Assembly (NCBI RefSeq): GCF_019469205.1
Contig: NZ_CP048265.1
Location: 434,001 to 498,000, forward strand
Reading direction: 5' to 3'
Origin: Gilliamella sp. ESL0405
Lineage (GTDB): Bacteria; Pseudomonadota; Gammaproteobacteria; Enterobacterales; Orbaceae
DNA length: 64,000 nucleotides
The notes beneath the pieces were generated by a model. That model was given only the letters and a program-made list of their open reading frames with translations, had not been told where the DNA came from and made no database searches. The position numbers and the translations under genes were made by a program. How positions within the stretch are numbered: the first letter of the stretch is position 1; every line of letters starts with the position of its first letter. This document shows positions 42,916 through 51,276 of this stretch, piece after piece.

Positions 42916-42934
42916 TGATTACTAGGCGGTTTAC

Positions 42935-44338
42935 ATGGCTATATCAGAAACTCAAGAAAGTCCTTATCCCAGTAACTTAAAGAAAAACCTTAAAAATCGT
43001 CATCTTTTGATGATTTCGTTAGGCGGATCAATCGGTACGGGATTATTTATTGGTATTGCAGCACCTCTTAGCACGGTTGGACCGTTAGGGACAATTATTG
43101 CCTATTTAATGGCGGGCAGTATTATGCTCTCTACGATGCTTTGTTTAGGTGAGCTTTCTTGCGCTTTTCCGCATGCTGGTTCTTTCCAACACTATGCATT
43201 AATGTTTATTCCCAATCCAATATGGAGTTACACCATTGGTTGGTTATATTGGTTAAGTTGGGTATTGTCAATGGCGGCAGATCTTACAGCGGCTGCTATG
43301 ATTGCTCATCAAGTCTTTCCTTCCATTCCTATCTATCTTTTTAGTTTAATTATTTTAGTTGTTATCACCTCGGTGCATTTAACCTCGGTTCGTGCCTTTG
43401 GTGAAAGTGAATACTGGTTTTCGACCATAAAAGTGTTGGCGATTATTGCTTTTATTGCCACCGGCATTTATCTGCTTTATCAGCAATATGAGCAAACGCA
43501 TCTACTGCCGACATTTAAAACAGAAAGTGGTTGGTTTCCCAACGGCTTTTTGTCGATTTTTGTCTGTATGACAATTGTCACTTATTCATTTCAAGGGGTA
43601 GAGTTAATTGGTAGTGCGGCTGGCGAAGCACAATCGCCACAATCGGTTTTACCAAAAATTATTACCGGCGTTGCTTTTAGAATTATTCTATTTTATGTAT
43701 TAGCAATAGCGGTGTTGGCGCTTGTCTATCCTTATGGCGTTGCTCACGATGAAATCAGCCCGTTTGTTTGGGTCTTTAACAAGGCCGGGATTCAGTTCGC
43801 CTCTTATATGATGCTATTTGTGATTTTCTGTGCTGCTATTTCGGCTGCTAATTCTGCCGTTTATGCCAGTTCAAGAATGTTGTGGTCTATGGCACAAGAT
43901 AATTTAGCTCCAAAATCGTTTTCTAAAGTAAATAAACGAGGGGTACCAACAAAAGGCATTCTCTTTATTGCTATCATTGCGTTAGTTTCGCTATTTTCGA
44001 AATATATTGCTGCTGATAAGCTTTATCTTTATTTAGTCGCCGGTACCGGACAGGTCGGCTGTTTTGCCTGGATTATCATTGCATGGTGCCAATATCAATT
44101 CCGTAAGGGGGTGAACAGTGGTAAATACCCGAAAGAGATGATTAAATTCAAATCACCGCTGTTTCCATGGTTAGCCATGATTTCAATTACGGTCAATATT
44201 GTGATTATACTGGGCGTTTGGTTTGGTGAGTCAGGCCATTATATTTTACTGTCTGAACTGGCATTAATTACTATTATTTTAATTTCTTACTTTTTTTATA
44301 AAAAACGTAATCCCGCTATCACAACTAAGTCAACTTAG
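42935..44338 (+). CDS. Amino acid permease, LysP/AAT-like
   Basis: This 467-residue protein of the amino acid transporter (AAT) family has about 12 membrane segments. The signature ISLGGSIGTGLFIG at residues 28-41 is typical of proton-coupled amino acid importers such as LysP, and ELIGSAAGEAQSPQSVLPK near residue 225 is also conserved in that family. The operon context points to uptake of a basic amino acid such as lysine or ornithine, either enantiomer. It follows the racemase gene across a hairpin. It gives the operon a second, distinct transporter alongside the antiporter. Confidence 0.82.
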   Translation: MAISETQESPYPSNLKKNLKNRHLLMISLGGSIGTGLFIGIAAPLSTVGPLGTIIAYLMAGSIMLSTMLCLGELSCAFPHAGSFQHYALMFIPNPIWSYTIGWLYWLSWVLSMAADLTAAAMIAHQVFPSIPIYLFSLIILVVITSVHLTSVRAFGESEYWFSTIKVLAIIAFIATGIYLLYQQYEQTHLLPTFKTESGWFPNGFLSIFVCMTIVTYSFQGVELIGSAAGEAQSPQSVLPKIITGVAFRIILFYVLAIAVLALVYPYGVAHDEISPFVWVFNKAGIQFASYMMLFVIFCAAISAANSAVYASSRMLWSMAQDNLAPKSFSKVNKRGVPTKGILFIAIIALVSLFSKYIAADKLYLYLVAGTGQVGCFAWIIIAWCQYQFRKGVNSGKYPKEMIKFKSPLFPWLAMISITVNIVIILGVWFGESGHYILLSELALITIILISYFFYKKRNPAITTKST

Positions 44339-44352
44339 TTTTTGTCTAACAA

Positions 44353-44384
44353 TGTAATCATCATCACTTAGGATGATGATTACA
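44353..44384. repeat. Perfect 13-bp hairpin after the operon, without a T-run
   Basis: TGTAATCATCATC (44353-44365), loop ACTTAG, GATGATGATTACA (44372-44384). It lies 14 bases after the permease stop codon and 77 bases before the end of the convergent marC-like gene. It may stabilise the 3' end of either transcript. Confidence 0.7.
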
Positions 44385-44461
44385 TGTCAAAATCTTATCG
44401 ATAAAACGTTTAAGGTAGTGTGTTCAAAGTGTGGCTTTGTTTGCACAGCAACGTTAGATGA

Positions 44462-45064
44462 CTATTTTAAAAATGCCGCAACCCCGGTAAACACAACTTG
44501 TGCTGCGATAGCGGATACTAACAGTCCGGTTAATTTTGATAATATCGCAATGCCGGTATTTTTTAATACTTTAGCAATCGTTTTGGCGCATAGAAGCATG
44601 GCGTAAATACCTAAAGAGGCGATCAATAAAGAGACGGCGCCTACCATGTTTGCAGCAAATCCGACGGAACTGGTGCCCATAACAATGATTGTCCCGATAG
44701 ACGCAGGCCCCATACACAGCGGTACCGCAAGCGGAACGACGCTGATATCATCATCGCTACTAATTTTGTTTTTTTCCGGCGAATCATTCATTAATGAAAC
44801 TGCGGTAATAAACAGTAAAGCACCAGAGCCGATTCGAAACGCATTTAAGGTAAAACCAAAAACGCTAAACAGGGTATTACCGAAAAAGAATAGTATGATA
44901 CCGATAATAAATACTGCACACGAAGTTTTACGCGCGGTTTTGCGGCGTAATGATTCGTCGTACTGTTTAGTACCACTTAAAAATGCGCTTAATACCGCTG
45001 GTGGCGTCATAAGGGCAAAGAGTTTTATGGTTGTTGAGACAATATCAACAAGATAGTTACTCAT
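44462..45064 (-). CDS. MarC-family integral membrane protein
   Basis: This 200-residue protein has about six hydrophobic segments and the MarC/UPF0056 features: LFALMTPPAVLSAFLSGT near the start and FRIGSGALLFITAVSLM near residue 70. PLAVPLCMGPASIGTIIVMG near 110 is the most conserved stretch. The molecular function of this family is unknown; the E. coli MarC name comes from the mar locus but the protein has no proven role in multiple-antibiotic resistance. ATG 45064, with AAGGT upstream, is preferred over the frame opening at 45079. Confidence 0.85.
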   Translation of the reverse strand: MSNYLVDIVSTTIKLFALMTPPAVLSAFLSGTKQYDESLRRKTARKTSCAVFIIGIILFFFGNTLFSVFGFTLNAFRIGSGALLFITAVSLMNDSPEKNKISSDDDISVVPLAVPLCMGPASIGTIIVMGTSSVGFAANMVGAVSLLIASLGIYAMLLCAKTIAKVLKNTGIAILSKLTGLLVSAIAAQVVFTGVAAFLK

Positions 45065-45145
45065 AGTATTACCTTTCAAAGAATAACAGTAAATTGGATT
45101 TAGTTGTCAACTTCAGACAGTTGGCTGGAAGATAATATGATAGAT

Positions 45146-45172
45146 ACAAAAACGGCCACCGTAAAGGTGACC
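45146..45172 (-). terminator. Intrinsic terminator of the rpsP-rimM-trmD-rplS operon
   Basis: On the minus strand GGTCACC-TTTAC-GGTGGCC (45172-45154, one T-G pair) is followed by GTTTTTGT. It lies about 50 bases after rplS. Confidence 0.85.
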
Positions 45173-45223
45173 ATATTTAATCTGATATATTTTAATTGGT
45201 TTTTAAATTGTAACCAATCAATA

Positions 45224-45592
<369 letters not shown>

Positions 45593-45605
45593 TTATACTG
45601 AAATT

Positions 45606-46358
45606 TTAGTCGCTATGTTTATCACGATATTCCCGTTGGAATTCAGTGAGTAAACGTTGCTCTTCATCAGTCAGAGCTAGATTTTCAAGAAGATCTTCTC
45701 TTCTCAACCAAGTTCGTCCTAGTGATTGTTTCAATCGCCAGCGACGAATCGCTTCATGGTGTCCGGACATTAACACATCGGGCACCGCCATTCCATCTAA
45801 CACCTCTGGACGAGTATAGTGCGGGCAATCAAGTAAACCGTTAACAAAAGAGTCTTCTTCTGCCGATGACTGGTGATTTAACACGCCCGGTATAAACCTT
45901 GCTAATGCATCAATCATTGTCATTGCCGGTAATTCACCGCCACTTAACACGTAATCCCCAATTGACCACTCTTCATCAATTTCGGTTTGGATAACGCGCT
46001 CATCTATACCTTCGTAACGTCCACAAATCAAAATAAGTTTTTGATTATGTGACAATTCGCAAACACCTTGTTGGTCAAGTTTGCGCCCTTGTGGGGAAAG
46101 ATAGATTACTTTTGTATCTTCACCTGCTACTGCTTTTGCCGCATGAATGGCATCCCTAAGGGGTTGTACCATCATTAACATGCCGGGCCCACCGCCATAA
46201 GGTCTGTCATCGACAGTCTTATGCTTATCATGCGCAAAATCGCGCGGGTTCCAATATTCTACTGTTAACAGTCCGTTTTTAACTGCTCGACCAGTAACGC
46301 CATAACTAGTAATAGCTTGAAACATTTCGGGAAAAAGGCTTATTACGCCAATCCACAT
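45606..46358 (-). CDS. trmD: tRNA (guanine37-N1)-methyltransferase TrmD
   Basis: TrmD methylates G37 next to the anticodon of several tRNAs, preventing frameshifting, and uses S-adenosylmethionine bound in a trefoil knot. The 250-residue protein (E. coli 255) shows the knot residues in [26 protein letters not shown] and [13 protein letters not shown]. The N-terminus [12 protein letters not shown] is also characteristic. It is 31 bases upstream of rplS and 16 bases after rimM. Confidence 0.98.
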   Translation of the reverse strand: MWIGVISLFPEMFQAITSYGVTGRAVKNGLLTVEYWNPRDFAHDKHKTVDDRPYGGGPGMLMMVQPLRDAIHAAKAVAGEDTKVIYLSPQGRKLDQQGVCELSHNQKLILICGRYEGIDERVIQTEIDEEWSIGDYVLSGGELPAMTMIDALARFIPGVLNHQSSAEEDSFVNGLLDCPHYTRPEVLDGMAVPDVLMSGHHEAIRRWRLKQSLGRTWLRREDLLENLALTDEEQRLLTEFQREYRDKHSD

Positions 46359-46374
46359 AATCTTACCTTACCAA

Positions 46375-46902
46375 TTAAAAAGCAGGATCCCAATCGACCA
46401 TAATCATTTTTGTTGTTAAATCAACCTGTTTAATAAATTGTTCTTCAACAAAAGGGATTAAACGTTCTGTTGCTCCAAATGCATCTTTTAGATTGGCTTT
46501 AACGACCAACACATCATTAGAACCGGTTTCCATTAAATCAGTGACTTGACCTAAGTCATAACCGTTAACTGTTTTCACTCGACAGCCGATAAGATCTTTC
46601 CAATAAAAATCGCCTTGATTAAGCTTAGGCAATTTATCAGCATCAACAAACACTTCAGCATTCGTTAATGCATTTGCTTGATCTCGATCATCAACGTCTT
46701 TGAGTTTGACAATCATATCCTGATTATGCGGTTTAAAGCTTTCTACGATTACTTCTTGCCATTGTCCAGCACGCTGGATATACCAAGGGGTGTAATCAAA
46801 GATACTATCCGGAAATTCTGTAAACGAAAAAATCCTGAGCCATCCACGAATTCCGTAGCTTGAACCAAGTTTACCTACAACAATTAGATTCTCAGTATTC
46901 AT
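46375..46902 (-). CDS. rimM: Ribosome maturation factor RimM
   Basis: RimM binds S19 and helps mature the 30S subunit head. The product has 175-177 residues (E. coli 182). The N-terminal RimM domain contains [21 protein letters not shown], and the C-terminal PRC-barrel contains FYWKDLIGC and [14 protein letters not shown]. Two starts are possible, ATG 46902 and ATG 46908; neither has a strong ribosome binding site, and 46902 gives the usual [17 protein letters not shown] opening. Confidence 0.95.
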   Translation of the reverse strand: MNTENLIVVGKLGSSYGIRGWLRIFSFTEFPDSIFDYTPWYIQRAGQWQEVIVESFKPHNQDMIVKLKDVDDRDQANALTNAEVFVDADKLPKLNQGDFYWKDLIGCRVKTVNGYDLGQVTDLMETGSNDVLVVKANLKDAFGATERLIPFVEEQFIKQVDLTTKMIMVDWDPAF

Positions 46903-46931
46903 TATCATTACAGTGACTATAAACGACTAAA

Positions 46932-47180
46932 TTAAGCAGCTTTTTGTGCTTGTTTGATCAATGAGTTAACACGATCAGAAACGGTTGCACCTAAACCAAC
47001 CCAATGATTTACGCGATCAAGATCTAAACGTAATTCTTCTGCTTTACCTTGTGCAATTGGATTAAAAAAGCCAACGCGCTCAATAAAACGACCATCACGT
47101 GGGTTACGGCTATCAGTGACAACTACTTGATAAAAAGGGCGCTTTTTAGAGCCACCACGAGCTAAACGAATAGTTACCAT
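46932..47180 (-). CDS. rpsP: 30S ribosomal protein S16
   Basis: S16 is an early-binding small-subunit protein. All 82 residues match the family ([30 protein letters not shown] is split here as [15 protein letters not shown] and [15 protein letters not shown]). It is the first gene of the operon, with AAGAGGA upstream and a promoter about 70 bases away. Confidence 0.98.
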   Translation of the reverse strand: MVTIRLARGGSKKRPFYQVVVTDSRNPRDGRFIERVGFFNPIAQGKAEELRLDLDRVNHWVGLGATVSDRVNSLIKQAQKAA

Positions 47181-47245
47181 AACATCCTCTTAAATTAAAA
47201 AATAATCTTTCTTTTGCCCAACATGGACAAAATCAAAGCCCCGAA

Positions 47246-47273
47246 ATTATACTCTTTCTGGCAAAAAGTGCAA
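47246..47273 (-). promoter_or_regulatory. Sigma-70 promoter of the rpsP operon
   Basis: On the minus strand TTGCAC (47273-47268), a 16-base spacer and a perfect TATAAT (47251-47246) precede rpsP by about 65 bases. Confidence 0.7.
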
Positions 47274-47450
47274 TGACTGTTTATCAGCTGGGGTTAGTGC
47301 GAGATTATTTATAATAAAGCAAATAGTCCTGCCTAATTATTTGCGTGATTGAGGGGTAACGGTAATGGTTTGAATTGTTTACAATTTGCTGTTAGAAAAT
47401 ATCTATATTTATAAGTGCAGCATTTAGTCTTTTTGCATGCATATCGAGCG

Positions 47451-47500
47451 CTAAAGTGTGGGTGTAACACCGCCACTTTGCTGTTTGCTTTACACTTTAG
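47451..47500. repeat. Nested inverted repeats with alternative pairings
   Basis: CTAAAGTGT (47451-47459) can pair with ACACTTTAG (47492-47500), or its AAAGTG can pair with the nearer CACTTT (47474-47479). A small GGTG-TAA-CACC hairpin (47461-47471) sits inside. The three elements together resemble mutually exclusive RNA folds; no T-run follows on either strand. Confidence 0.5.
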
Positions 47501-47667
47501 ATTAATCCTTTTTCAAGTTGAGCATAATAATATTGCCATTATGTCTTTTAAGCAGATATCTTTTAAATGAGCGGTTTATTTAATTAAGAAAAACAGCGGC
47601 AATTGCCCAAACCAACGCAAAAATTTTAAGTGTTTACTCAGCAAAACAATGAAATAAATTAATAGGG

Positions 47668-48042
47668 TTATTTGTTGGGCTTTTTGCGAATAAATGCCCG
47701 TTTTATGACATCAAAGAAACCTAATGATTTCACCATTTTTTGGCTATCAATATAAACTCGAATCGCTCGTAAAACTGTTTTGGGATCTTTCGAGGAAAAG
47801 GTAAAAGTGCCATTTTGTTTGGTATGTATTTGGTAGCGTGGTATCCACTTACCGCCAAATAAGACCGATGCGCTGACAAAATCAATCTCTTGCCATGGGA
47901 TTTGTATATACTTACGGCGGTCACGTTGATGATAAAATTCAAAGGCTTTATCGCCAATCATAATATTGCCGTATTCAGTGGTGCCAACAAAAGTTGTTCC
48001 TTTGGTGGTCAGATCGATTTTGGTATTTAATGATTGAACCAT
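47668..48042 (-). CDS. manO: DUF956 family protein (ManO-like), linked to the mannose-family PTS
   Basis: This 124-residue cytoplasmic protein matches DUF956, the small protein called ManO that follows the mannose PTS genes in Lactobacillales. Matching stretches are VQSLNTKIDLTTKGT, YGNIMIGDKAFEFY, IQIPWQEIDFV and FGGKWIPRYQIHTKQNGTF. Its biochemical function is unknown; a regulatory role in the PTS has been proposed by association. ATG 48042 has GGAGA seven bases upstream; the frame opens at 48096 but that start has no family support. It lies 180 bases after the IID gene, with a strong hairpin in between. Confidence 0.88.
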   Translation of the reverse strand: MVQSLNTKIDLTTKGTTFVGTTEYGNIMIGDKAFEFYHQRDRRKYIQIPWQEIDFVSASVLFGGKWIPRYQIHTKQNGTFTFSSKDPKTVLRAIRVYIDSQKMVKSLGFFDVIKRAFIRKKPNK

Positions 48043-48158
48043 ATTTCTCCAAGTATGATGGTAATTTAGCGATGCTATTTTGCCTGCTATGTTCAATATC
48101 GGTAATTAGCAAGCCGGGTGATAATTGTATCAGTCAAAAACGCCGCTAATAGAGAGAG

Positions 48159-48194
48159 AAAGCACTATGTTTTTATACTCAAACATAGTGCTTT
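48159..48194. terminator. Hairpin between the IID and DUF956 genes
   Basis: AAAGCACTATGTTT (48159-48172) and AAACATAGTGCTTT (48181-48194) form a perfect 14-bp stem. The minus-strand tract after it is CTCTCTC-like, not pure T, so read-through into the DUF956 gene is likely. Confidence 0.7.
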
Positions 48195-48222
48195 TCTGAA
48201 ACTTCTTTACAAGATTGGTTGC

Positions 48223-49134
48223 TTATAAAAGACCAATCACATGTCCACCAATGCCGACTAGGAATAGTGCAAGAATAATTAAGATTGGTGATACTTTTTT
48301 ACGTAATAACCACATACATAAAAAGGTTAAAAGTAATGGAACCAGTCCAGGTATCAGCTGATCTAAGTTATTTTGTAAAGTAACTATCTTCGTTTGTGTG
48401 AGAGATAATCCAGCTTGCATTTGTTCTAAGGCTTCTTTAATACCTGTTGCACCATTAGATATTTTGCTCCAATCAATAAAGGCACCGTCTGCCAATTTCA
48501 CTTTTGAAACGACAGGTTGGAAATTGATCGATACCCACCTTTGCACCAAAGCTGCCAGAACAAACATCCCTAAAATTGAGGCGCCTTTGGTAATTTTTTG
48601 CAGTAAACCACCTGATAGGTTATCTGTGATTTTTGAACCGGTACGATAACCAAACTCTTGGGTATACCACATAAAGCCCCAACGAATAATATTCCAAAGT
48701 AAAAAGAATAAAATCGGTCCTAAAATATTGCCACTTAGTGCGAGCGATGCACCTAGGGCACCAAGCATTGGTCGAACAGTAAACCAGAACACCGGATCAC
48801 CGACACCGGCTAAAGGTCCCATCATACCCACTTTTACCCCTTGAATAGCCACATCATCAACTGGTGCGCCATTGGCACGCTCTTCTTCAAGAGCAAGAGT
48901 TACCCCTAAAACAGGCGATGCTAAATAAGGGTGAGTATTAAAAAACTCTAAATGGCGTTTTAATGCAGCAGAACGATCTTCTTTAGTGGTATACAATTTT
49001 TTAATCGCCGGAATCATTGAATAGACCCAGCCGCCATTTTGCATACGTTCGTAGTTCCAAGAACCTTGAAGGAAAGTTGAGCGCCAAGCAACTGCTAAAC
49101 GATCTTTTTTAGTTAATTGAATTTTATCAGTCAT
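48223..49134 (-). CDS. manN: PTS mannose/fructose/sorbose family, EIID component
   Basis: EIID is one of the two membrane subunits of mannose-family PTS permeases. The 303-residue protein opens with KIQLTKKDRLAVAWRSTFLQGSWNYERMQ, a family signature (shown here in part: RSTFLQGSWNYERMQNGG). GMMGPLAGVGDPVFWFT near residue 110 is also typical, and it has several hydrophobic segments toward the C-terminus. ATG 49134 has GGAGA upstream; it starts 16 bases after the IIC stop. The full set here is IIAB-IIC-IID-DUF956, the Firmicutes arrangement. Confidence 0.95.
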   Translation of the reverse strand: MTDKIQLTKKDRLAVAWRSTFLQGSWNYERMQNGGWVYSMIPAIKKLYTTKEDRSAALKRHLEFFNTHPYLASPVLGVTLALEEERANGAPVDDVAIQGVKVGMMGPLAGVGDPVFWFTVRPMLGALGASLALSGNILGPILFFLLWNIIRWGFMWYTQEFGYRTGSKITDNLSGGLLQKITKGASILGMFVLAALVQRWVSINFQPVVSKVKLADGAFIDWSKISNGATGIKEALEQMQAGLSLTQTKIVTLQNNLDQLIPGLVPLLLTFLCMWLLRKKVSPILIILALFLVGIGGHVIGLL

Positions 49135-49150
49135 TTTCTTCTCCAAGTTC

Positions 49151-49951
49151 CTAGTAATCATTCAAAATATCATCTAGTGGATCACCTTTATCACCACCAT
49201 TTGAGTTGTTGCCACGTTCAGAAAGATTAAGGTAAATTAACGCTAAAGCAATACCTAATGCACCAAGGGCAATCAAGGTTAATTGGGAAATAGCGGCAAC
49301 AACAAAACCGATAATGAAAAACGGCCATACTTCACGGGTTGCCATCATATTGATAACCATTGCATAACCAACAGCCACAACCATGCCACCACCAATAGCC
49401 ATACCGGTGGTTAACCATGTTGGCATTGCATTTAATGCGTCTTTAACTGTTTCAGCCGGAATAAATAGTAATGCTGCAGCTGGGATAGCGATACGTAAAC
49501 CTTGCATGCAAATGCCCAATATTTGGAGTAATTCAATACGTCTAATATTGCCTTCTTCCGCTGCGCTATCCATCATATGAACCAAAGGCACAGCCAGTGT
49601 TCGAACGATCATTGTTAAAAACAGTCCGGCAACCGCTAACGGAATTGCAACCGCAATCGCTGTTGAAACACCTTCAACGCCTTGCCCGCCTAACACTAAT
49701 ATAATTGATGAGGCAACAGACGCTAGTGCCGCATCCGGTGCCACTGCTGCGCCAATGTTTGCCCAGCCTAGTGCTATCATCTGTAATGATCCACCTAATA
49801 CTACACCAGCTTCTAGATTACCGGTTACCAGTCCAATTAATGAACATGCCACTAACGGTTGATGAAATTGGAACTGATCTAAAATACCTTCCATTCCTGC
49901 CAGAAAGGCGATAGCTATCACTAACAGGATAGCAACGATTGATAACGTCAT
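49151..49951 (-). CDS. manM: PTS mannose/fructose/sorbose family, EIIC component
   Basis: EIIC forms the sugar channel together with EIID. The 266-residue protein is strongly hydrophobic with about seven membrane segments. AFLAGMEGILDQFQFHQPLV near residue 16 and GNLEAGVVLGGSLQMIALGW near 44 match the family. Its C-terminus is polar (RGNNSNGGDKGDPL), as in many members. It is the middle gene of the operon, 15 bases after the IIAB gene. Confidence 0.95.
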   Translation of the reverse strand: MTLSIVAILLVIAIAFLAGMEGILDQFQFHQPLVACSLIGLVTGNLEAGVVLGGSLQMIALGWANIGAAVAPDAALASVASSIILVLGGQGVEGVSTAIAVAIPLAVAGLFLTMIVRTLAVPLVHMMDSAAEEGNIRRIELLQILGICMQGLRIAIPAAALLFIPAETVKDALNAMPTWLTTGMAIGGGMVVAVGYAMVINMMATREVWPFFIIGFVVAAISQLTLIALGALGIALALIYLNLSERGNNSNGGDKGDPLDDILNDY

Positions 49952-49966
49952 AATATAACCCCTTAA

Positions 49967-50947
49967 TTAAGACTTATTCTTTTGTTCGGCTAACTCTTCT
50001 TTCGCTTTAGTTAATAATTCATCCATATTGCTATTTGAATCATTAGGCACTTTGCGAACATCGAATTTAATATTTTTTGCTTTTAATTTTTCAAAGGCTT
50101 CAACGTCTTGCTCATTCATTGAAAGCACTTTATTTACCATGACTTTACCCACTGAGTGAGCCATGGAACCAATATTGAGTACCTCAATATCGACGCCGCC
50201 TTCAACAGCTCGCACGACATCTTCCGGGTTTTCAAAAAGTAATAGTGCTTTGGTATTCCCAAAACGGGGATCTTTTGAAACCTCGATGATTTTTTTGATT
50301 GGTACGACGTTGGCTTTAACACCAGGAGGAGCGGCTTCTTCAATGAGTTTTTTTCTTAACTCATCTTTAGCAACTGAATCAGAAACAACAATAATACGAT
50401 TAGGATTGGTCGATTTAGTCCAGGATGTGGCAACTTGTCCATGCAGTAAACGAGAGTCGACTCGAGCTAACACAATCTTCATTTTTCCGTCACCAAGCAC
50501 AGTGCCTTCCGGAATGGTATTTGATGTTTGTTTTGCAGGAGCTTGATTCGCTGGCGCATCTACCGTTGCACGAATGCCGTCTTTAGCCGATTCTAAAATT
50601 GCTCCGGCGATCTCTTTTGCTGACTCCATGGAGAAACGTGATGAATAAGCTTCAATTAACATGGGCAAGTTTAGGCCAGCGACAATTGCCCAATTAGGGT
50701 GCGCTCCGCATAAATTATTTGCTTGATTAAATGGCGTGCCGCCCCATAAATCGACCAAAAATAACACTTCATCTTGATTATCAAATGTGGCAATAGCGGC
50801 TAACATTCGTTCTTTTAGACTTTCAGGGCTATCACTTGGGTGCAATGTTACGGCTTTAACATTTTCTTGTTCACCAAATATCATAGAGCCTGATTGTAGA
50901 ATACCTTCAGCAAACTCACCATGAGTTGCCAGGATAATTCCTACCAT
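49967..50947 (-). CDS. manL: PTS mannose/fructose/sorbose family, EIIAB component
   Basis: This fused cytoplasmic subunit relays phosphate from HPr to the sugar. The EIIA domain (about 1-125) has the phospho-acceptor His9 in ATHGEF and DLWGGTPFNQA near 66. An Ala/Pro-rich linker follows at about 130-152. The EIIB domain (about 155-320) has His169 in RVDSRLLHGQV. The 326-residue length is normal for ManX/ManL proteins. Specificity could be glucose, mannose or an amino sugar; the sequence does not decide. No sigma-54 promoter or LevR-type activator was seen, unlike many such operons. Confidence 0.95.
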   Translation of the reverse strand: MVGIILATHGEFAEGILQSGSMIFGEQENVKAVTLHPSDSPESLKERMLAAIATFDNQDEVLFLVDLWGGTPFNQANNLCGAHPNWAIVAGLNLPMLIEAYSSRFSMESAKEIAGAILESAKDGIRATVDAPANQAPAKQTSNTIPEGTVLGDGKMKIVLARVDSRLLHGQVATSWTKSTNPNRIIVVSDSVAKDELRKKLIEEAAPPGVKANVVPIKKIIEVSKDPRFGNTKALLLFENPEDVVRAVEGGVDIEVLNIGSMAHSVGKVMVNKVLSMNEQDVEAFEKLKAKNIKFDVRKVPNDSNSNMDELLTKAKEELAEQKNKS

Positions 50948-51276
50948 ATAACTACCTCCTGATTTTTATATTATTCGCTAATATAAATGTTATAAATTTT
51001 TCAAAAAAAAATGATATATCCTACATAATTAGTTGATTATAAAATATATTTTTTTGCGTAGTACAAAACGATTTTCTTACTTGTTGCAATTCAACTATTT
51101 TACGATTTATGTATTTTAGCTGATTATAATTGATAAAATACAAATATTGAAAAAAATTGTGATGCTATATAGATTAATCATTTGTATTTTATAAAGTTAT
51201 TCACTGTTACATGAAAATATTTCAACTATGTATCATGATCGACAATCTCAACCAATCCCTTTAAGATAAATGGCAT
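50948..51276. other. AT-rich intergenic region upstream of the PTS operon
   Basis: These 329 bases contain no gene. They must hold the promoter of the minus-strand PTS operon. An AGGAGG-like ribosome binding site precedes the IIAB start. I looked for a -24/-12 element on the minus strand and saw none. Confidence 0.45.

Larger units (their letters stand above)
47181..47667. other. Intergenic region between rpsP and the DUF956 gene, with inverted repeats
   Basis: These 487 bases contain the rpsP promoter (47246-47273) and no gene that I can support. A 7-bp inverted repeat, GCAAATA (47319-47325) and TATTTGC (47338-47344), and a larger nested structure at 47451-47500 are described separately. 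No known small RNA (4.5S, tmRNA, 6S, RNase P) is present. Confidence 0.5.

Noticed and set aside
44373..44606. A 77-codon plus-strand frame
   Set aside because: It is antisense to the marC-like gene and has no family features.
47181..47667. 4.5S RNA, 6S RNA, tmRNA or RNase P RNA
   Set aside because: None of the conserved core sequences of these RNAs is present.
50948..51276. A sigma-54 promoter for the mannose-family PTS operon
   Set aside because: No -24/-12 element with correct spacing was found on the minus strand, and no LevR-type activator is present nearby.
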